A stretch of 64,000 nt of DNA. Origin: JAVBSN01 sp031547045 (GTDB lineage Bacteria > Bacillota > Clostridia > Lachnospirales > Lachnospiraceae). Positions 52,585-59,992 of the stretch are shown piece after piece (position 1 is the first letter of the stretch; the number at the start of each line of letters is the position of its first letter). The stretch is from assembly GCA_031547045.1 (NCBI GenBank), contig JAVBSN010000050.1:1-64000 (forward strand), written 5' to 3'. The translations under genes and the position numbers were made by a program. The notes below the pieces were generated by a model that worked only from the letters and a program-made list of their open reading frames with translations, searched no databases and was not told the origin of the DNA.

Positions 52585-53832
52585 ATGTGTACAATTGGAA
52601 ATTCTTTTTATGATTATAATGGACGTACTATAAATTCTATTTTTAAGCAGTGTGATTTGGTTAGTGAACCAATTTTTCTTACACCCGAAGTAGAAACAAA
52701 TACCATATGTGAAGATGGTAAAGAAATACTCATACGTTATGTAGCTATGAAGCGGAAAAAACCTGACAGCTCTGAACCTGCATGGGCCGGTGTCAATGAC
52801 TATGGTGTTGCTTTTGTTGCCGCAGATTCTTATCTTGACAGCAATAGCAACCAAGAACCAGCAAATAAGTCAAAGGAAGGTATATCAGTTTTTGATATGT
52901 ATCTAGATACAATTAAACTGTGTACGACAGCAAAACAAGCTGCAGACATGGCTTGTAAATTTTATAGTGAAGATTTTTTTGAAGCTGATATTTTTATGGT
53001 AGGAGATGCAACCTCATCATACTTTATTGAAGCCTTCGATAAAAAGGTAAGTTGTATTGAACGTAAAGAAAACTTCTTTGCATCCACCAATCATTTTCGT
53101 ATGATTTATGGTGCAGCACCTTACTCTCAAAATCACAGTACTTATTTTCGATTAAACAGAGCTGAGCAAATTCTTCAATCAAAATCCGATTTAGACGGAA
53201 TTGGAGATGTATTGCGTGACGGATACTACGGAAAAACTGTTTGGTCTATATGCCGTTATGCTGATAATTCAGGAGCCCCAGAGGAAGAGCTGTACTATAC
53301 GCAGGCAGCCGTTATTTTCAATGTCATACCAAACAGTGATGCAAGTAAAAAACCGGTTGTCATACTGGAGTATGTAATCAATGGAAATGCTTCTGCGGAA
53401 GGAAAAGGTTTTAGTTATAGGCCATTCTCAACAAATGCAAATATACCAACCCATGTTCCATACATTGGCAAGCTTACAAACCTATCAACTCTAATACCAG
53501 TTATCAACTCTTTTACTGCTACAAGATACTACTTTCAAAGCACGAAAGAATCTTCACTGTCTGAGAATGGATTTATGGATGACTCTGAAATAAATCAGGC
53601 AGATAGCGTTGCTTTAATTATGAAGCCTTATGCCGCTGACTTTGATGATTACCCTTACATATTGCTAGAATGGGATACCTCATATACAGAATATGTCACT
53701 ATTTCAGGTAGCGACAACACCTATAAGCCAACAGGCAGTCTGCACCTTGACGAATCTATGGCGGGAAAACCGATTACTTTAACTGCATGGTCATCTTGCG
53801 GATATTGTGTAACTAGAACAATTCCCGTATAA
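52585..53832 (+). CDS. Ntn hydrolase of the peptidase C45/choloylglycine hydrolase type
   Basis: A 415-residue protein beginning MCTIGNSFYDYNG. Removal of Met would expose Cys2 as the N-terminal nucleophile. Supporting marks are AWAGVNDYGVAFVAADSY (69-75 equals the GxNxxGL loop of linear amide hydrolases), DIFMVGDATSSYFIEAFDKK, and FFASTNHFRMIYG, the usual 'ATNHF' box. The last 100 residues are an extra beta-rich domain ending in SSCGYCVTRTIPV. Such enzymes hydrolyse or transfer acyl groups at linear amides. It starts 25 bases after the CheD-like gene with an AGGAGG site; the substrate is unknown but may be linked to the radical SAM product. Confidence 0.7.
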   Translation: MCTIGNSFYDYNGRTINSIFKQCDLVSEPIFLTPEVETNTICEDGKEILIRYVAMKRKKPDSSEPAWAGVNDYGVAFVAADSYLDSNSNQEPANKSKEGISVFDMYLDTIKLCTTAKQAADMACKFYSEDFFEADIFMVGDATSSYFIEAFDKKVSCIERKENFFASTNHFRMIYGAAPYSQNHSTYFRLNRAEQILQSKSDLDGIGDVLRDGYYGKTVWSICRYADNSGAPEEELYYTQAAVIFNVIPNSDASKKPVVILEYVINGNASAEGKGFSYRPFSTNANIPTHVPYIGKLTNLSTLIPVINSFTATRYYFQSTKESSLSENGFMDDSEINQADSVALIMKPYAADFDDYPYILLEWDTSYTEYVTISGSDNTYKPTGSLHLDESMAGKPITLTAWSSCGYCVTRTIPV

Positions 53833-53872
53833 CTAAAATGACAAGCCTTAATCATGGCAGATAGGAGTAACA

Positions 53873-54934
53873 ATGAACTATAATTTAGAAACCTTTGTCT
53901 GGGAACTTACGATGGCGTGCAATTTACGTTGCAATCACTGTGGTTCATCCTGCAAAGGAAAGCTTCCTGGAGAACTGACAACGGAGGAAGCACTAAAATT
54001 TATCAGAGATGTTGCTGAATTAAAACCTACTTGGATGACATTATCAGGAGGTGAGCCTCTCCATCGGAAAGACTGGCACATAATTGCAAAGGAATTAACA
54101 GCATGTGGCATCTCCGTTCATATGGTCACAAACGGAACTTTAATTGATGAAAATGTTATTCAGCAAATGCTTGAAAGTGGAGTTCGCGTGGTTTCTGTCA
54201 GTACAAATGGAACAAAGGAGCTACATGATGCAGTTAGAGGAGAAGGCTGCTACGAGAAATGTGAAAGAGCATTTTCACTTCTACATAAAGCAGGCATTAC
54301 AACTAGTACAAACCTCACTATAGTAAAAGAAAATATAGATTGCCTTCCTGAGTTAATGGATGCTTTAGTTAAGATGGGCGTTACTCGTTGTCAGATACAA
54401 CCAGGACTCCCAGTAGGAAATCTTGCAAGCCACAGGGAATCTGTTATTGACACAGAGGATTTGGAGCGACTGATTGATTTCTCCTTGGAAGAAAACAAGA
54501 AAGGAGATATTAGTGTACTTCTTGCAGAAAGCATCGGCTACTATACAAGAAATGAAGCTATATCTAGGCAAATGGCACTAAGTTGTAGTAAGCTGCCACT
54601 ATGGCAAGGATGCAATGCAGGGATACGAAGCTTTGATCTATTACATAACGGAGATGTTGTTGGATGCATATCAATGAGAGATGCCTCCTTTATAACAGGC
54701 AATGTAAAGAATCGCTCTATAGTAGATATATGGAACGATGAAAAGTCCTTCGCATGGCGAAGAAATCTCAAAGCATGTTCATTAAAGGGATTTTGCAGGG
54801 AGTGTAAATATGCAGAAACTTGCCTAGGAGGTTGTACCAATGCCAGATTGACAATAAATCAAACTAATGATATATTTGTGGAAAATCCGTTTTGTGTATA
54901 TTACGCACACGAAAAGAATAAATCATTAAATTGA
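53873..54934 (+). CDS. Radical SAM/SPASM domain enzyme
   Basis: A 353-residue enzyme. The radical SAM core has the [4Fe-4S] motif C16xxxC20xxC23 in MACNLRCNHC, and MTLSGGEPLHRKDW for SAM binding. The C-terminal SPASM-type region has a cysteine cluster (CNAGIRSFDLLHNGDVVGC, then CSLKGFCRECKYAETCLGGC and NPFCVYY) for auxiliary clusters. SPASM enzymes mostly modify peptides or proteins (sactipeptides, ranthipeptides, quinohemoproteins, sulfatases). No short precursor peptide is evident next to it. It is the last gene of the operon, 40 bases after the Ntn hydrolase; the ribosome binding site is weak (AGGAGT). Confidence 0.85.
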   Translation: MNYNLETFVWELTMACNLRCNHCGSSCKGKLPGELTTEEALKFIRDVAELKPTWMTLSGGEPLHRKDWHIIAKELTACGISVHMVTNGTLIDENVIQQMLESGVRVVSVSTNGTKELHDAVRGEGCYEKCERAFSLLHKAGITTSTNLTIVKENIDCLPELMDALVKMGVTRCQIQPGLPVGNLASHRESVIDTEDLERLIDFSLEENKKGDISVLLAESIGYYTRNEAISRQMALSCSKLPLWQGCNAGIRSFDLLHNGDVVGCISMRDASFITGNVKNRSIVDIWNDEKSFAWRRNLKACSLKGFCRECKYAETCLGGCTNARLTINQTNDIFVENPFCVYYAHEKNKSLN

Positions 54935-54948
54935 TATGATCTCTTCCC

Positions 54949-55029
54949 CTAGAGAAATCCTTTAAGCCGAGAATCTTGAATTTTAAGATTTTCGGCTATT
55001 TTAACTGTACATTTGGCTTTCCTTCTCAT
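54949..55029 (-). CDS. Possible 26-residue peptide
   Basis: ATG at 55029 with AGGAGG 8 bases upstream opens a 26-codon frame (MRRKAKCTVKIAENLKIQDS, ending RLKGFL). The ribosome binding site is the 3' arm of a 12-bp hairpin. It overlaps, antisense, the terminator of the radical SAM operon, which lowers confidence; the apparent AGGAGG could belong only to the hairpin. Confidence 0.3.
   Translation of the reverse strand: MRRKAKCTVKIAENLKIQDSRLKGFL
54965..55002 (+). terminator. Terminator of the radical SAM operon
   Basis: AGCCGAGAATCTT (54965-54977) pairs with AAGATTTTCGGCT (54985-54997), then ATTTTAAC. Confidence 0.75.
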
Positions 55030-55037
55030 AAAAATAC

Positions 55038-55079
55038 CTCCTAAATAGATTTTGGTTATTTAACCGGTCTACTTAGGAG
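55038..55079 (-). promoter_or_regulatory. Hairpin masking an AGGAGG site
   Basis: CTCCTAAATAGA (55038-55049) and TCTACTTAGGAG (55068-55079) pair (one G-U in the minus-strand RNA), with extra inner pairing GGTTA/TAACC. On the minus strand the 3' arm holds the Shine-Dalgarno core before the ATG at 55029. Alternatively it ends the upstream Pro/Gly-rich gene, since GTATTTTT follows. Confidence 0.5.
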
Positions 55080-55122
55080 ACATCATATCAAATTAACTGA
55101 GTAGTGCTTTTTTATGTTAAAT

Positions 55123-55575
55123 CTATACACATGTAAATGCATCAATTCGATGTAAAGATATTCCTACAAAAGACCATCCAAAAAATCTATTCCAACGAAA
55201 TCCTGTTACAGTATTTCTACTTACTTGAATAGGAAACATCCAGAATTCATCTCCATTGCTCAACCAAACATATGTGAATCTTCCCACACAATTTCGTATA
55301 GAAGAAGCATCAACTCTTAATGGTGCTATCTGCCTAGAAGGAGTATAATTTGGTGGGGCTGTACGAGGTGCATTTCCTGAAGAACCTCCTCCTGGAAATG
55401 GTGGTGGCGTTGGCTGCCCCTGTCCCGGTCTACCTCCACCTGGAAACGATGGTGGCGTTGGCGGTTGGGGTCCTGGTCTGCCTCCCCCTCCTGGAAATGG
55501 TGGTTGTGGTGGCTGCGGTCTAGCTGGTTGCCCACGCTGGAAATCTATAATATCATTCTGATTAAAATTATCCAC
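55123..55575 (-). CDS. Pro/Gly-rich collagen-like N-terminus with conserved C-terminal domain
   Basis: A 150-residue protein, GTG start at 55575 with AAGGAG at good spacing. Residues 15-75 are proline/glycine-rich with three repeats of (P)PFPGGG(G/R)RPGxxQP. Residues 88-150 form a compact aromatic domain (IRNCVGRFTYVWLSNGDEFW, then RWNRFFGWSFVGISLHRIDAF) that I recall in many clostridial proteins of unknown function, often behind variable low-complexity tails. There is no signal peptide or anchor. Surface or spore-layer location is a guess. Confidence 0.6.
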   Translation of the reverse strand: MDNFNQNDIIDFQRGQPARPQPPQPPFPGGGGRPGPQPPTPPSFPGGGRPGQGQPTPPPFPGGGSSGNAPRTAPPNYTPSRQIAPLRVDASSIRNCVGRFTYVWLSNGDEFWMFPIQVSRNTVTGFRWNRFFGWSFVGISLHRIDAFTCV

Positions 55576-55679
55576 TTGATATTCTCCTTAAAACATAAAT
55601 GTTACTAATATTATATTAAGGTATATCAATTATGGAACCTAATAAATCTTATATTTAATTCACTACCTATACTATTATT

Positions 55680-56354
55680 TTACCCTTCCCATATAAAGTT
55701 ATCTATTCCTGCTCCAACTTCAAAGTGAAATTTTACAATACCTAAATCAACATCAGAATAAAAACCACCTGTTCTCTCTGCTGTTACTCTATTACCATTC
55801 AATCTAAACATAAATTTCTGTTGATTAATAGCTGTAGGTGCAAACATTGCTGCTTCCATGCCTGATTTAAACCATTCTGGCATTTCTCCATCTACTTTGC
55901 AAAGCTCATTCATTGCTTTACCTTTATGCTGTACTCCTTGTGTTGTTCCATATCCAAGAGCTATTGCCCCAATCAATTTCTCATCTTTTCCTATTTCACA
56001 GTTTTTCTTTGTAGTAGATTTAGAAAAAGTCGATGCCACCCAACAAGATTGAAGCCCCAATGTCGTTGCCAATAATACAATTCTCTCTCCATAATAACCT
56101 ATCTTCTCTTGTAAATCAGATTCCTTTTTTCCAATAAGAGCAATATAGTTTCTTACCCCACTAAACTTACCATAATGGGCCATAATGCTATCAAAAGCAT
56201 TTGGTTCGTCTGTAACAAGTTGCATATTAAGCCCACTTTCCTTATTACAAGAATCAATCTCTGACTTAATTCTTTCTATAACATCTGCTTCAATTGGTTT
56301 ATCAGTATAACTTCTCACCGAATGTCTAGTTCTAATTGCTTCTAAAATATCCAT
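55680..56354 (-). CDS. Nitroreductase family protein
   Basis: A 224-residue FMN-dependent oxidoreductase of the putative TM nitroreductase type. The N-terminus has MDILEAIRTRHSVRSYTDKPI (FMN phosphate contacts in RHSVR). It also has GEKIVLLATTLGLQSCWVAS-type sequence (GERIVLLATTLGLQSCWVAS) and GYGTTQGVQHKGKAMNELC. The C-terminal half repeats the fold (AMFAPTAINQQKFMFRLNGN). Substrate unknown. AGGAGG precedes the ATG; it is monocistronic and divergent from metF. Confidence 0.85.
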   Translation of the reverse strand: MDILEAIRTRHSVRSYTDKPIEADVIERIKSEIDSCNKESGLNMQLVTDEPNAFDSIMAHYGKFSGVRNYIALIGKKESDLQEKIGYYGERIVLLATTLGLQSCWVASTFSKSTTKKNCEIGKDEKLIGAIALGYGTTQGVQHKGKAMNELCKVDGEMPEWFKSGMEAAMFAPTAINQQKFMFRLNGNRVTAERTGGFYSDVDLGIVKFHFEVGAGIDNFIWEG

Positions 56355-56525
56355 ATTAACTATTATCCTCCTAAATCATTGTATCAAATGAAAGTTTATG
56401 ATATTATTTTATACAGTAAATCTATACTCTTACAATACTTATAACATATATTTTATAAAAATATAATAAATATTTTAGACTTATATATTAATATAGATTG
56501 AATAGTAAATGAAAAGGACAAGAAT

Positions 56526-57386
56526 ATGAAAATACAACAAATATTTAATAATAAAAAACCTGTAATTTCTTTTGAAATATTTCCTCCAAAAAAGGATGCT
56601 GAATTAAATAATATTGATGCTACATTAGAGAAATTAAGTGAGTTACACCCTGATTTTATCAGCGTAACCTTTGGCGCTGGTGGAACTTGCACTAATAACA
56701 AGACAACTGAGATTGCAAATAAAATACAATCAGAGTATAAGATTACTCCTCTTGTTCATCTAAGTTGCTTAAATTATAGCAAAGCTGAAATTAATCAAGT
56801 ATTAGATGAATTAAAAGAGTATAATATTGAAAACATTTTAGCACTAAGGGGTGATAAGAACCCTGATGTTATGCCCACAGAAGAATTTTATTATGCAACT
56901 GACTTAGTAAAATTCATTAAAGAAAATGCTGACTTTGGCATTAGTGGAGCTTGTTATCCTGAGAAACATTTAGAAGCTGCAACTTTAGATGAAGATATTC
57001 AACATTTAAAAGAAAAAGTAGATGCTGGAACAACTCATTTAATTTCACAATTATTTTTTGATAATCAACTATTTTATTCCTTCTTAGATAAAACAAAGAC
57101 TGCTGGAATAAATGTACCAATTGAGGCTGGAATTATGCCTGTAACTAATAAAGCTCAAATAGATAGAATGATTTCTTTATGTGGCGCTTCAATTCCTTCA
57201 AAACTTAGCAATATCCTTGAAACTTATGGTGATGATAAGGAAAAGTTATTTGAGGCAGGTATTCAATATGCCATTGAACAAATAATTGATTTAATTGAAA
57301 ATGGTGTAGACGGTATTCACATTTATACAATGAACAGTCCAAAGGTTGCAAAGAAAATATGTGAAGGAATTAGTCACTTAATATAA
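56526..57386 (+). CDS. metF: 5,10-methylenetetrahydrofolate reductase
   Basis: A 286-residue FAD enzyme: FEIFPPKKDAELNN (catalytic Glu region), VTFGAGGTCTNNKTTEIA, HLSCLNYSKAEI, ENILALRGDKNPD, GACYPEKHLEAATLDEDIQHLKEKVDAGTTHLISQLFFDN, GIMPVTN, and the C-terminal GIHIYTMNSP. It converts methylene-THF to methyl-THF for methionine synthesis or one-carbon flow. AAAGGA precedes the ATG. A terminator follows. Confidence 0.95.
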   Translation: MKIQQIFNNKKPVISFEIFPPKKDAELNNIDATLEKLSELHPDFISVTFGAGGTCTNNKTTEIANKIQSEYKITPLVHLSCLNYSKAEINQVLDELKEYNIENILALRGDKNPDVMPTEEFYYATDLVKFIKENADFGISGACYPEKHLEAATLDEDIQHLKEKVDAGTTHLISQLFFDNQLFYSFLDKTKTAGINVPIEAGIMPVTNKAQIDRMISLCGASIPSKLSNILETYGDDKEKLFEAGIQYAIEQIIDLIENGVDGIHIYTMNSPKVAKKICEGISHLI

Positions 57387-57392
57387 TCCCTT

Positions 57393-57430
57393 AGAGTTTG
57401 TATTTCCATTGATATACAAACTCTTTTTAT
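57393..57430 (+). terminator. Terminator after metF
   Basis: AGAGTTTGTAT (57393-57403) pairs with ATACAAACTCT (57414-57424), then TTTTTAT. Confidence 0.8.
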
Positions 57431-57540
57431 TGCAGAATATCATGATTTATGGTATTATTTAAGTTAAAGAAATTTTAAGTTTATTTACTATAATAATAAG
57501 GTATTAATAACCAATATTATATACTAGAGGGGACTATACT

Positions 57541-59121
57541 ATGAAAAAAACAAGATCTAATTTAATTATTAGTTCAGTTGCATTAATTGCAGCATTAATA
57601 ACTGTTTTTTATTTAATAATGAATATGGCAGAGCATATTGAACTTATAATAATATTTTCACTTGTTGCCGTCGTTGATACTTATTTTCTAATGGATAATC
57701 TACTTAAACGAATAGATGATATTACAAATACATCTATGGACAAACAAACAGAACTTACTAAAGTAGAAAAAGGTATTTACTCTGTTGCCAAACGTGAAGA
57801 AGCAAATATGAATGAGCGTTTTGATTCTCTATTTAAAATGGTAGAAGAATTACAAGCAGAAAATATTCGTTTAAATGAAGAATTAATTAATCAAGAAAAA
57901 TTATGTACTAAGATTATTATGAAGAAGAATCAAGAAAACACAATTAAAACTGTTAATAGCAGTGATAGAGTTGCAAAATTACTTGTTCAACTAAGCAGTA
58001 ATAACAAAGAGTTTTCTGAAGAAACTATCGATTTATTAAAAGAGTTAAATAAACAATTAGGTAATGATGTTGATGAAATTGAGATGTCAAACGTTCGTGT
58101 TATGACTCCAAGGGAAAATAAACTTTTGGCTGGTATACTTATGGAATATATAGTATTAGATCTTGAATGGAACCAAAGTTCAAATCTCAGTCTGGAGAAT
58201 CCTAGACTTCCTTTTGAAATAATAGAAATTGGTGCCGTTAAACTGGATGAACAATTAAATATTATTGATGAATACTCAAGTTATGTTAAGCCTAGACTTT
58301 ATAAGAAACTTCATTATAAAATTAAGAGCATGCTTAATTATGACGAGGATACCTTAAAGGCGGGCAGACCTTTTGATATGGTATGTAGAGAATTTCTAGC
58401 ATGGTGTGGTTCTGATTATATATTTTGCACCTGGGGCCCTTTGGATTTATCCAACTTGCAATTGAATATGGACTACTACTATATGAAAAAGCTAGCATAT
58501 CCATTAAAATTCTATAATATACAAGATATATTTACTGAGATTAATGATGATGAAACAAATGCTGCTAAATTAGAAAAAGCCGTTACTTGTTTGGGAATAG
58601 AGAAAGATCAACCTTTTCACTCAGCAGTAAATGATGCCAGATATACGGCATATGTTTTTAGCAAATTAAATGTACCTAATTTTAAGGATATGTATTCAAC
58701 TGATTATTACAATCACCCTACTAATAAAGATGATGAAATTATTCACTATCACAAAAATCATATAGAATATATAACTAGGGAATTTGATAATAAAACCGTT
58801 GCAATAAATGATAAAGAAGTAAGTATTCTTAGATGCTATAAATGCAATAAGAAATTATCTAAAAAAATACGTTGGTTTGTAAATACTTCTTCAACTTCAT
58901 TTTGTGCAGGAAAGTGCTGGACACACGGATATGTTTGTGGAAAACTAAAATTTAAAACAACTTCTGAAGGTAAAGTATTTGTTATTAAAACTATTGAAAG
59001 TATAACTAAAACTGACTTTGAAAACATAAGAATTAGACAGGAAGATCTTCGTTTAAAAAGAAAAGAAAAGAGAAAAAGGAAAAGCCTTCAAAATCAAAAT
59101 TGCAATGATTCGGTAAGTTAA
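57541..59121 (+). CDS. Membrane-anchored coiled-coil protein fused to a DEDD 3'-5' exonuclease
   Basis: A 526-residue protein. Two TM helices (about 8-28 and 34-52) and a coiled coil (about 55-130) are joined to a DnaQ/KapD-like exonuclease domain from about 201. Exo I is IVLDLEWNQ (D207, E209), then IEIGAVKLDE, the Exo II region TWGPLDLSNLQLN, and Exo III HSAVNDARYTAYVF with the DEDDh histidine. A C-terminal Cys-containing segment (RCYKCNKKLSKKIRWF, CAGKCWTHGYVCGKL) and a Lys/Arg tail follow, as in related stand-alone clostridial exonucleases. Met201 (58141) could be an internal start but has a poor ribosome binding site. The start at 57541 has AGAGGGG upstream. It probably trims RNA or DNA at the membrane. 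Confidence 0.75.
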   Translation: MKKTRSNLIISSVALIAALITVFYLIMNMAEHIELIIIFSLVAVVDTYFLMDNLLKRIDDITNTSMDKQTELTKVEKGIYSVAKREEANMNERFDSLFKMVEELQAENIRLNEELINQEKLCTKIIMKKNQENTIKTVNSSDRVAKLLVQLSSNNKEFSEETIDLLKELNKQLGNDVDEIEMSNVRVMTPRENKLLAGILMEYIVLDLEWNQSSNLSLENPRLPFEIIEIGAVKLDEQLNIIDEYSSYVKPRLYKKLHYKIKSMLNYDEDTLKAGRPFDMVCREFLAWCGSDYIFCTWGPLDLSNLQLNMDYYYMKKLAYPLKFYNIQDIFTEINDDETNAAKLEKAVTCLGIEKDQPFHSAVNDARYTAYVFSKLNVPNFKDMYSTDYYNHPTNKDDEIIHYHKNHIEYITREFDNKTVAINDKEVSILRCYKCNKKLSKKIRWFVNTSSTSFCAGKCWTHGYVCGKLKFKTTSEGKVFVIKTIESITKTDFENIRIRQEDLRLKRKEKRKRKSLQNQNCNDSVS

Positions 59122-59125
59122 TAAT

Positions 59126-59165
59126 AAAAAAGGAATACTAGCATAAGCATGTATTCCTTTTTTAT
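59126..59165. terminator. Bidirectional terminator between exonuclease gene and rsmG
   Basis: AAAAAGGAATAC (59126-59137) pairs with GTATTCCTTTTT (59151-59162); A/T runs on both sides serve both convergent genes. Confidence 0.85.
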
Positions 59166-59172
59166 TTGTTTT

Positions 59173-59880
59173 CTATAATGGAGTTTTAGACGCTGTTCCT
59201 GCTTTTCTAGGATAGACTTTTGGTGTATTTAAAGCCTTTTTTATAAATATAAACGTTCTGTCAATATCTGTATCTGGTAACTGTACCTTTTCACATTTTT
59301 CTATCTTACCGCCAAGAATCTTAATTGCTCTTTTTGAACTAGCTAATTCTTCATCAACACTACCTGATTTATATGATATAAAATATCCACCCTTTTTAAT
59401 AAATGGTATACAATACTCACTTAAAGTAGATAAGTTTGCAACTGCTCTTGAAACACATAGATCAAATCCTTCTCTATAATCTACCTGCCTTGCACCTTCT
59501 TCTGCCCTGAAATGTACTGCTTCTATATCATTCAAATTCAATTCTTCAATAACTTCATTTAGGAATTTTACTCTTTTATTTAGAGAATCTAATAATACAA
59601 TTTTTAAGTTAGGATACATTATTTTTAGTGGTATACCTGGAAAACCAGCCCCTGTTCCAACATCTATAAGTCTATATTCCTTATTTACATCCATAATGCT
59701 TCCAACTATAACACTATCAACAAAATGCTTATCTATAACCTCTTCTAATTCTGTTATAGCTGTTAAATTCATCACCTTGTTTTTCTCAATTAGCATATTA
59801 TAATATTTATCAAACTGCCCAATTTGTTCATCAGATATATCAATATTTAATTTGGCTAATTTTTCTCTTAATCTATTCAT
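59173..59880 (-). CDS. rsmG: 16S rRNA (guanine527-N7)-methyltransferase
   Basis: A 235-residue SAM enzyme of the RsmG/GidB family. Marks: NKVMNLTAITELEEVIDKHFVDS, LIDVGTGAGFPGIPLKIMYP (SAM loop), LLDSLNKRVKFLNEV, and CVSRAVANLSTLSEYCIPF. It methylates G527 in the 530 loop of 16S rRNA. It is the last gene of the jag-mnmE-mnmG-rsmG run, 112 bases after mnmG. Confidence 0.95.
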   Translation of the reverse strand: MNRLREKLAKLNIDISDEQIGQFDKYYNMLIEKNKVMNLTAITELEEVIDKHFVDSVIVGSIMDVNKEYRLIDVGTGAGFPGIPLKIMYPNLKIVLLDSLNKRVKFLNEVIEELNLNDIEAVHFRAEEGARQVDYREGFDLCVSRAVANLSTLSEYCIPFIKKGGYFISYKSGSVDEELASSKRAIKILGGKIEKCEKVQLPDTDIDRTFIFIKKALNTPKVYPRKAGTASKTPL

Positions 59881-59992
59881 CTATTATCTCCATAATAACT
59901 AATACTTTTAACTAATAACTATATGCTCTCTTGTTGATTCTAAATATATTAATTATATATATTTCTCTACTCTAATACATTAACTGTATTTA

